Shown: positions 1-5,289 of the stretch, in pieces | Layout of the letters: every line of letters begins with the position of its first letter | Position numbering within the stretch: position 1 is the stretch's first letter | DNA from: Syntrophomonadaceae bacterium | Lineage (GTDB): Bacteria; Bacillota; Dethiobacteria; DTU022 | Length of the DNA stretch: 5,840 nucleotides | Direction of reading: 5' to 3' | Assembly (NCBI GenBank): GCA_007119335.1 | Contig: SKPU01000129.1 | Location: 1-5,840, forward strand | The notes under the pieces: model-generated | The model's database searches: none | The model's input: the letters and a program-made list of their open reading frames with translations, nothing else | Told to the model about the DNA's origin: nothing | Translations under genes and position numbers: made by a program

Positions 1-28
1 TCCAGCGTAAAAAATGGTTTTTTAAATA

Positions 29-52
29 GGGTTACACTTTTCTACAGAACAT
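29..52 (+). repeat. Candidate left terminal inverted repeat of the decayed IS
   Basis: The segment beginning gggttacacttttctac matches, in reverse complement and with gaps, the segment at 1060-1087 on the far side of the transposase relic. The inner 12 bases agree at 9 positions (ATGTTCTGTAGA against ATGCTCTATACA); the outer part aligns only if two gaps are allowed (AAAG..TG.AA.CC). Its position, about 90 bases before the presumed transposase start, is right for an IS256-type element. No clear 8-9 base target duplication is visible outside the pair (ttttaaata on the left, aaggcaaat on the right). The call is tentative because of the gaps. Confidence 0.38.
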
Positions 53-77
53 ACGCCATTGGCCATGAAATTTGAAG

Positions 78-143
78 TGGCGGTACCCCAAACCCTTATG
101 ATTTAGAAGGATTTGAAAAATTAATTAAAAGGAGGCACCGCCA
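78..143 (+). repeat. Imperfect inverted repeat overlapping the dead transposase ribosome binding site
   Basis: tggcggtacc at 78-87 and ggcaccgcca at 134-143 are complementary at 9 of 10 positions, with a 46-base loop. The right arm overlaps the end of the Shine-Dalgarno GGAGG (131-135) and runs up to the presumed start codon at 144. In an RNA transcribed into the element from outside, this stem would cover the translation start. Sequestration of the transposase start in read-through transcripts is known for IS10 and IS50; here it is only suggested by the layout, and the gene is dead. Confidence 0.4.
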
Positions 144-1045
144 GCGTCAGAATATCATAAGGTAAGTGAACAGACTACAGGATCAAATGTTCAGTTTATA
201 AGCCTAAAGAAAACCCTTTAAGGCGGGTTTTAAGCTTGTAAACAGCTGCAGGAAAACCATCCTGCACTTGTTTATGGAAGAAGAGATTGCCAAAGTGGCA
301 GGGCTAAAAGGCAAGCATGATTCTTATACTTAAGCATACCGTCATGGCTATGAAACAAGCAGTGTAATTAGCAATGGTATATAAAACCTGCTGGGCAGAC
401 TCTGGACCAGACCTTGGGCCGCAATGAAGAGATAAAAAGAGCTTTGAACTGGACAGGACTAACAATTGAAGCAACCTTAAACTTGTATGCTCCAAGGTCT
501 GTCGAGCAGGGGTTAAACTCAAAGGCTAGAAAACTCTGTTAGTAAAGGGTCTTTAAAGAGCACGTTCAACAGGCGCTTTATTGAGGTCACAGAAGCTGAA
601 TTAAAGAAGTTAACCAGCCTGAGCAGGGTCCGAAAATGGTCGTTCTTTACATTGACGTAGTTATGTTTGCCGAGTATAATAGCATTGTCGCCAGAGCCTT
701 GTGTCAGGGCTAATCTTGCGTTTCTCGACCTGAAAGCCCTTGCTGCCCCAAGCGTGAAACCAGCATTCAGACGCAGCAGCAAACTTAAGAGAAGGCTGGA
801 GTGGGATTTGTTGATTATGCAGCCGTGACCATCTATGAGATCCTCAGAAAGAGCCAGGCGACAACCAACCCCATTGAGCCGGCTTTTAACATAGTTAGCA
901 ATCGGACCGACAATGTGGAACGCTGGCAAAACCGCAAAATGGTCTTAAGATAAGGGTCAGCCGGACTGCTGGAGGCCGAAATAAAGTTCCAGCTCATCAA
1001 GAGTTGCCGTGATCTGATGTTGTTAAAGTACAAAATGAGATGTTT
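144..1045 (+). pseudogene. Decayed IS256-family (mutator-type) transposase
   Basis: Family-like blocks occur in the right order but in all three + frames. Bases 144-218 give a plausible N-terminus (SEYHKVSEQTTGSNVQF) behind GGAGG at 131-135, but the expected start triplet is GCG, probably a mutated GTG or ATG. From about 211 another frame reads FKAGFKL, ILHLFMEEEIAKVAGLKGKH and, after a stop at 331, AYRHGYE; a further stop is at 382. KSTFNRRFIEVTEAELKKL starts at 556. VVLYIDVVMFAEY (from 639) carries what should be the first catalytic Asp and ends at a stop at 711. FLDLKALAA (about 720) and HSDAAANLREG (from 764) follow in two different frames; then from 801 comes TTNPIE, RTDNVERWQNRKMVLR, a stop at 951 where the family usually has Trp, and AGLLEAE. 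Well over 100 residues between the ID motif and LKALAA are missing, removing most of the catalytic core. Active transposase cannot be made. The family call rests on recalled motif patterns. Confidence 0.87.
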
Positions 1046-1059
1046 GATTATAGTGAAAA

Positions 1060-1087
1060 TGCTCTATACAGGGAAAGGGGTGAAACC
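1060..1087 (+). repeat. Candidate right terminal inverted repeat of the decayed IS
   Basis: This is the partner of 29-52: atgctctatacag here against atgttctgtagaa in the reverse complement of the left copy. It lies directly behind the last recognisable transposase codons (about 1045), as expected for an IS end. If both ends are right, the relic spans about 29-1087, roughly 1.06 kb, shorter than a usual IS256-family element of about 1.3 kb; the deletion inside the transposase explains the difference. Confidence 0.38.
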
Positions 1088-1189
1088 AAGGCAAATACGA
1101 AATAATCTTGGATTACGTGTATTCCACGGCGGTAGGGACAAGCTCTTTTTTTATGAATATCAATAAATTTATTATGGAGGCGGAGATTT
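1088..1189 (+). other. Noncoding leader between the IS relic and the operon
   Basis: About 100 bases without a supported gene. I see no convincing -35/-10 pair and no terminator hairpin. It holds a perfect 12-base AT palindrome, aataaatttatt (1162-1173), immediately before the Shine-Dalgarno GGAGGCGGAG (1176-1185). The promoter that drives the operon may be inside the IS relic or further upstream of the window. Confidence 0.5.
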
Positions 1190-2455
1190 ATGAACAACCA
1201 AATGAAGATGAATATTTCCAAGTTTGAAGAATTAAATGATTTTTTAGCTGATCCAAACAACAAATTGGTAAATGACCTGATGAAGATAGTTAATAAGTAT
1301 GGAACAGCTGAAGAAATCAATAAACAGGCCGTAGAGGCCAGGCATTTGCCAAATCTTATGAAACGCCTGGAAAATCAGGATTCTCCTTACTTGAAAGATC
1401 TCGAGTGGTTAATAATGCAAAGGGACAAAAGTGCTTTTGTTTCCATCTCAGAGTTTTATCGAGACGTGCTTGGTGATGATTATGATTTTACAGGAAAGTC
1501 ATTTAATGAGAGCAATGCAGTGACTCTAGAAATCAGTGCCTTGCAGTATTTCCCCTGGCTGATTAGTCAGGCGAAGCAGGCTATAAATAATCAGGATATC
1601 ATGCCGGGCCGCTATATCAGGGTTCGCAAAATGAAGGAACAGGAAAGTGATCAGGGTGATATCCTGGCTGTGGCTGCAGCTATGCAGATAGTTGGTGCCA
1701 GCTATGTGGAAAGTCTTGATATAAAAGGAACCGACGGTGCTAATGTCCACCTGGGGGGTGGTGAGACTATCACCGGCTATTTTACAGGTATCGGTCAGCC
1801 CAATGATTATGCGCTGATGTGGGTAGATGAATTTTTATACTACTACACGCAGTACGGCATTAAAGAAGTTTTGAACATCAATCCCGGGACTGTTTTCCTC
1901 GGTTATTTGCTTTATAAGCTGGGTATTGACATTAACTTTAAGATTTCAGTTTTCATGGGCAATGATAATCCTTATGCAGTGCTGTGGACTTTGCTGATGG
2001 GCAGTTACTTTTCACGAGACGATCATTCGACCCCACTGACTGGTTTTAATTTAAGTAACTCAGTGAATAACAAGACCCTTCAATTAAGTTCAGATGTCCG
2101 TCGACAGTTAGGCCTTGAGGACAAGGTACGTATTGAACATCACATTACAGAAACTTATAAAAGTATTGTTCGCCAGCCCTATGACCGTTTAGACGAGTTA
2201 ATTGAGATAGCAAAAAATGTGCCTAATATATCAGCAAAGCACGAGGGAGGTTATCCTGATCAAGAAGCTGATCTGGATCATCCATCAGACATACTGGATT
2301 ATTTTAGGGATAAGTCAGAAATAATTTCTTCCGGTGATATGGAGGCGATGGAAGAGAATTATCTTATTAAGCACCAGGCGATTAATCGCACTGCCAGGAA
2401 GCTGGCAGAAAACGAGTTATCTTTCATTGGCGCCCGTAACCTTCATCGGCGTTAG
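1190..2455 (+). CDS. Conserved-looking protein of unrecognised family, possible TIM-barrel enzyme (421 aa)
   Basis: I do not recognise this family. The start at ATG 1190 is well supported by GGAGG at 1176-1180, nine bases upstream. The protein is soluble, with no signal peptide or membrane segment. Residues 1-135 are mostly helical and charged. From about residue 141 there is a regular alternation of short hydrophobic strands and helices: YIRVRKM (142-148), an Ala-rich helix (156-170), SLDIKGTDGANVHLGGGET (175-193), a helix 206-221, EVLNINPG (226-233), FKISVFMGNDN (250-260), TGFNLSNS (284-291), KVRIEHHITET (312-322), NISAKHEGG (346-354). This pattern resembles a TIM barrel with polar residues (DIKGTDG, EHHITE, KHEGG) at strand ends, where active sites lie; that is an inference from the primary sequence. 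The C-terminal 60 residues are acidic and helical. The gene is the first of a cluster: a U32-like gene follows 27 bases later, then an MFS transporter. It is probably an enzyme acting on the transported compound, but no reaction can be assigned. Confidence 0.85.
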   Translation: MNNQMKMNISKFEELNDFLADPNNKLVNDLMKIVNKYGTAEEINKQAVEARHLPNLMKRLENQDSPYLKDLEWLIMQRDKSAFVSISEFYRDVLGDDYDFTGKSFNESNAVTLEISALQYFPWLISQAKQAINNQDIMPGRYIRVRKMKEQESDQGDILAVAAAMQIVGASYVESLDIKGTDGANVHLGGGETITGYFTGIGQPNDYALMWVDEFLYYYTQYGIKEVLNINPGTVFLGYLLYKLGIDINFKISVFMGNDNPYAVLWTLLMGSYFSRDDHSTPLTGFNLSNSVNNKTLQLSSDVRRQLGLEDKVRIEHHITETYKSIVRQPYDRLDELIEIAKNVPNISAKHEGGYPDQEADLDHPSDILDYFRDKSEIISSGDMEAMEENYLIKHQAINRTARKLAENELSFIGARNLHRR

Positions 2456-2467
2456 GATTAAAGCGAC

Positions 2468-2475
2468 GGGGAGGG
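2468..2475 (+). promoter_or_regulatory. Ribosome binding site that fixes the start of the U32-like gene
   Basis: GGGGAGGG lies seven bases before ATG 2483 and thirteen before the next in-frame ATG at 2489, so 2483 is the better start. It sits in the 27-base gap after the previous stop, with no hairpin in between, which supports co-transcription. Confidence 0.7.
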
Positions 2476-2482
2476 ATAATAA

Positions 2483-3436
2483 ATGAAAATGGATGAAGTA
2501 TCGCGTTGGATGGAGCAGGCGGGTCTTCCAGGCCGGGATGCTTATGATCTACCTTCAAGCCCAAAAAGGTTTAAAGATGGATCTCATTACCGGATGGAGT
2601 TAAGTGGGTTGGAGGGTCCAAAAGTACTGGAAGCCATGATTGAAGAAAAAAACAGGCGAAAGGTTCCGGTGCACAGATTAGTTTCAGTTGTTCAGGGCGG
2701 GACTCTTTTTGACCGCCAGGAACTAAGGGAGTTTGCGCAAATGGCAGCAGATCAAAAAATGGAGGTCATTGCTGTTCCAGGGCCGCGTTTGGGCTGGGAC
2801 ATTGGTCGGCAAGCTGCGAGCAGTGAGGGGATGCGCTGTGGAATGAATTTGCGGGGGTCCGATGAAATACGCAAGGTTGTCGCTGACATGCTAAGAATGT
2901 ATGAAGAGGGCATCAGGGGTTTTATGATTGTTGATGAGGGATTGATGTGGCTGATCAGAACCATGCAGGAACAGGGAAATTTTCCGAAAGATATAGCGAT
3001 TAAACTTTCAGTATGGGCCTCTATTGGGTCTGCTGCCGGAGCAAGGATGGTCGAGGTCCTTGGGGTAAGCTCTTTTAACACCCCCTCCGACATAACCCTG
3101 CCCCAGATAGCTTCAATCCGAAAGACCGTTAGCATCCCCATGGATTTTTACATTTACACTTCACTGTCTTTTGGAGGGATGAACCGATTTTACGACGGAG
3201 CAGAAATCGCAAGATGCTGTGCCCCGGTATATTTTAAAATTGAACCGGGAGTAGCCCTCGCTGCCGGAGGTGGTGAGAGCCTGTACCAGCCATGGACGAG
3301 TGACGAAGAACACATCTCTATGATCAGGAAGAAGATTAAATACGCGGAAATAATCAGGGAATTGATTGCAGAAAATGATCCGGAGATTATCCTTTCAGAG
3401 CAGGGACCGGAAGACTTATGTATTCCAAAGCCCTAG
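2483..3436 (+). CDS. Peptidase U32-like TIM-barrel protein, motif-less variant (317 aa)
   Basis: A soluble protein without signal peptide. Its architecture recalls the U32 superfamily (collagenase-like PrtC, RlhA, TrhP, UbiU/UbiV): a strand-helix repeat with RLVSVVQGG (65-73), MEVIAVPGPRLGWD (93-106), a helix about 125-141, GIRGFMIVDEG (143-153), IKLSVWASIGSAAGARMVE (173-191), then LGVSSFNTPSDITLPQIASI (193-212), IPMDFYIYTS (218-227) and GGMNRFYDGAEIARCCAPVYFKIEPG (231-256). The run 'FNTPSDITLPQIASIRK...IPMDFYIY' parallels the U32 stretch in which a strand is followed by a Leu-rich helix beginning the next strand. The usual U32 motif (HGALC-type) after that strand is absent: YTSLSFGG stands in its place. 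The only cysteines are C119, C245, C246 and C313; the pair at 245-246 could bind metal, but a four-Cys iron-sulfur set as in UbiU/UbiV is not evident. It is half the length of long U32 proteins. Proteolytic activity should not be assumed. It is the second gene of the cluster and overlaps the transporter gene by 19 bases. The family assignment is moderate. Confidence 0.82.
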   Translation: MKMDEVSRWMEQAGLPGRDAYDLPSSPKRFKDGSHYRMELSGLEGPKVLEAMIEEKNRRKVPVHRLVSVVQGGTLFDRQELREFAQMAADQKMEVIAVPGPRLGWDIGRQAASSEGMRCGMNLRGSDEIRKVVADMLRMYEEGIRGFMIVDEGLMWLIRTMQEQGNFPKDIAIKLSVWASIGSAAGARMVEVLGVSSFNTPSDITLPQIASIRKTVSIPMDFYIYTSLSFGGMNRFYDGAEIARCCAPVYFKIEPGVALAAGGGESLYQPWTSDEEHISMIRKKIKYAEIIRELIAENDPEIILSEQGPEDLCIPKP

Positions 3437-4740
3437 GGCAGGCTGAACGGAGTTTTAATGATAAAAATAAAACATTGCTCTTGATGATCATATGCATGGT
3501 TCTAAGTTATCTGCCCTGGTACAATTTTTCTGCTGTACTGACCTATATTGCAGAAGAATTCAACCTGAGTGGTAGTGATACAGGGACCATTTTAGCAGTA
3601 TTTCAGGTGGGCTATGTTATAGTTGTCGTTTTGACCGGCCGCCTGGCCGATTTGGCCGGTACAAAAAGAGTTATTTTGTGGGCTACCCTGCTGACTGCTG
3701 TTTTTTCAACTAGTTTTGTTTTTTTAGCCGGAGGCTTTTATTCTATCCTTGTTTTACGTCTTTTGACCGGCTTATCCGCAGGGGCTATCTACGCGCCAGG
3801 GATGGCCCTCCTCTCTAACTGGTTTAGCCCTGCTCAGAGAGGTAAAGCGATAGGAGCATACACTGCAGCCTTGACCATGGCTTATGGTGGAGGTTATTTT
3901 ATCGCTTCCCCCCTGGCGGCAATTTATGACTGGCGGGTGGGGATGTTGTGGACTTCACTGCCTGTTTTTGTGGCGGTGGTTTTGATCTGGCTTTTTATAA
4001 AAGAGAAACCGGAAAACGATGAAGAAAAAGAAACCGATTTGGCAGCTGTTAAACGGCCAGAACCGGCCAGAGGAGACCAATCAGTACAACTAGCTCCGGC
4101 CGGGGGTTACAGCGGCCCTGCAGTGATTACTGCCTCTTATATGGGTCATATGTGGGAATTATATGCATTTTGGGGCTGGATCGGGCCATTCTTGACGGCC
4201 AGCTTTTTTGCAGCTGGTTACCCACAAACGGAATCCGTAATTTTGGGAGGCCGGGTGGCGGCCTTTATCATTCTGCTCGGAGCGCCGGGGGTTTGGATTT
4301 TAGGGATTGTTGCCGATCATATCGGAAGGACCCGGTCGATCATTATCGGGGCTACCTGCAGCCTGGTAGCGCAGTTTATTTTTGGTTTCCTTTATGGCCA
4401 ATCCCTGGTTTTATTAATTATAGTTGGCCTGTGGATTGGCTTTTGGGTGATTTCGGATTCCGGGATTTTTAAAACAGGCCTGACGGAGATGGTGACCGTC
4501 GATATTAGGGCGACCAGTTTAGGGGTCCAGTCGGCGATCGGTTATTCGATGACTGTTATTGCCCCCTGGGTCTTTGGCCGGGTCTTGGATTTGCTGAACG
4601 ATGGTGTTAATCCTATGCTTGCCACAAACTGGGGGATTCCCTTTATTACCCTCGGATTAGGTGCTGTTATCGCTCCGGTTGGAGCATTGGTATTACGCAA
4701 ACTTCCCCAGGCCAGGCTAATGGCTGAAGGTAAGAAGTAA
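3418..4740 (+). CDS. MFS transporter, 12 transmembrane helices (440 aa)
   Basis: A cytoplasmic-membrane carrier of the major facilitator superfamily. Twelve hydrophobic segments can be read, roughly at residues 19-41, 56-73, 85-104, 107-128, 144-163, 174-194, 236-260, 277-297, 306-322, 326-346, 367-386 and 404-426. The MFS motif A, GRLADLAGTKR, is at 74-84 in the loop after helix 2, with its half-copy GIVADHIGRTR at 296-306. The charged loop between the two six-helix halves is residues 195-233. The start of helix 7, MGHMWELYAFWGW (242-254), is a pattern I associate with organic-anion or nitrate/cyanate-like MFS branches, but the substrate cannot be deduced. ATG 3418 lies within the preceding gene (19-base overlap); its Shine-Dalgarno is weak (GGAAG at 3409-3413), so translation is likely coupled. 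The next in-frame ATG, 3484, would cut into helix 1 and has no ribosome site. This is the third gene of the cluster, presumably moving the compound handled by the two proteins before it. Confidence 0.93.
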   Translation: MYSKALGQAERSFNDKNKTLLLMIICMVLSYLPWYNFSAVLTYIAEEFNLSGSDTGTILAVFQVGYVIVVVLTGRLADLAGTKRVILWATLLTAVFSTSFVFLAGGFYSILVLRLLTGLSAGAIYAPGMALLSNWFSPAQRGKAIGAYTAALTMAYGGGYFIASPLAAIYDWRVGMLWTSLPVFVAVVLIWLFIKEKPENDEEKETDLAAVKRPEPARGDQSVQLAPAGGYSGPAVITASYMGHMWELYAFWGWIGPFLTASFFAAGYPQTESVILGGRVAAFIILLGAPGVWILGIVADHIGRTRSIIIGATCSLVAQFIFGFLYGQSLVLLIIVGLWIGFWVISDSGIFKTGLTEMVTVDIRATSLGVQSAIGYSMTVIAPWVFGRVLDLLNDGVNPMLATNWGIPFITLGLGAVIAPVGALVLRKLPQARLMAEGKK

Positions 4741-4742
4741 TG

Positions 4743-5103
4743 ATGAGCAGTTCCGGGAATGACAAATTATTTATTGGTGTTGATTTTAGTGGTGCTGCAA
4801 TGGCAGGGAAAAGTATTTAGCTGGCCACCGGCTGCACGACAACTGAATCAGAATTTAACAATCAGAGCGGGCTGGAGATTTATGATTGAAGAGCTCCTTT
4901 TTCGCCAAACTTATTACGGGGTGCTTGATTTATTAAAACCATTGGTCAGGACAAAAAAAGCCAGCATCTTGCCTATGCAGGAAGCCATGCCGGGTCTTCC
5001 CCGGCTTATAGAAATCTGTCCGGCTTCTACTTTGAAAGCACATAACTGTTACTCCAGTTACAAGGGCAGGAGAGGTATATTCATTTCTGCGCAGGGACTG
5101 TAA
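4743..5103 (+). pseudogene. Decayed DUF429 (predicted RNase H-fold nuclease family) gene
   Basis: The reading frame from ATG 4743 gives MSSSGNDKLFIGVDFSGA and AGKSI, then a TAG at 4818, then LATG. DUF429 proteins begin with a GVDFSGA-like strand followed by a KxIWLA segment, so the TAG probably replaces TGG (Trp). The same frame meets TGA at 4887 and then reads RAPFSPN. The +1 frame takes over at about 4894 with LLFRQTYYGVLDLLKPL, SILPMQ, LPRLIEICPASTLK and YSSYKG, which match the central and C-terminal half of the family as I know it, and stops at 5101-5103. Around 100 residues between the two halves and the extreme C-terminus appear to be missing. The gene starts two bases after the transporter stop, so it was the last gene of the operon before decay. 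An open frame of 114 codons from 4759 exists but lacks the N-terminal motif and is not a genuine gene start. Function of intact relatives is only predicted. Confidence 0.75.
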
Positions 5104-5213
5104 GAATTTTAGCCCGCGAAGCATGTTGCTAAAGAGAATGCAGCGCATATTAAGAAAGCTGACCGGTAAATTGCAAGTGGCAGTTAGGTGGAAAGTTTTT
5201 TTAATTGATTGAA

Positions 5214-5242
5214 TTGCCCGATCCTCAGATTATCGATATAAT
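5214..5242 (+). promoter_or_regulatory. Sigma-A type promoter of the 3-hydroxyacyl-CoA dehydrogenase gene
   Basis: The -35 box TTGCCC (5214-5219, four of six consensus bases) is separated by exactly 17 bases from a perfect -10 box TATAAT (5237-5242). Transcription should begin near 5249, about 40 bases before ATG 5290. An AT-rich stretch (5195-5206) lies upstream of the -35 box. The gene can therefore be expressed independently of the upstream operon. Confidence 0.6.
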
Positions 5243-5275
5243 ATTTTTACATAGAGAATCATGATCATTGAATCC

Positions 5276-5284
5276 GGGAGGGAG
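5276..5284 (+). promoter_or_regulatory. Ribosome binding site of the dehydrogenase gene
   Basis: GGGAGGGAG ends five bases before ATG 5290 and is followed by an unstructured taata spacer. It is a strong site and fixes the start; no other in-frame start precedes the Rossmann strand IKKIAVLGAG. Confidence 0.7.
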
Positions 5285-5289
5285 TAATA

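Larger units (their letters stand above)
5104..5289 (+). other. Noncoding stretch between the DUF429 relic and the dehydrogenase gene
   Basis: No gene is supported in this part; its first third may be the unreadable end of the DUF429 relic. I see no clear hairpin plus T-run terminator; the T-run at 5195-5202 is not preceded by a stable stem. The right part carries the promoter at 5214-5242 and two overlapping 8-base palindromes (atcatgat 5258-5265, atgatcat 5261-5268) just after the expected transcript start. Confidence 0.55.

Noticed and set aside
210..231. Hairpin aaaaccc / gggtttt, terminator-like
   Set aside because: There is no following T-run, and it falls within the readable transposase segment KPFKAGFKL, so it is most likely coincidental.
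247..266. Perfect 7-base stem tgcagga / tcctgca with a 6-base loop
   Set aside because: It lies within transposase-derived codons just before the LFMEEE block, with no T-run or regulatory context.
519..1033. Open frames on the minus strand over the IS relic (519-929, 833-1033, also 304-522)
   Set aside because: They lie antisense to readable transposase motifs, have no ribosome binding sites and encode low-information Leu/Ser-rich strings. They are shadows.
1045..1071. Possible promoter TTGATT with TATACA for the operon
   Set aside because: The spacer is only 15 bases, the match is weak and it overlaps the candidate IS end. An outward IS promoter is possible but not supported.
2752..3141. 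129-codon minus-strand frame inside the U32-like gene
   Set aside because: It is wholly within a well-supported gene on the other strand, and has no ribosome site or recognisable motif.
4152..4472. 106-codon frame inside the transporter gene
   Set aside because: It is an out-of-frame reading of helices 7-10 of the MFS gene, whose own frame is clearly the coding one.
4818..4820. UAG in the DUF429 frame read as a recoded codon (for example pyrrolysine)
   Set aside because: The same gene also has a TGA, a frameshift and a missing middle, so ordinary decay explains it.
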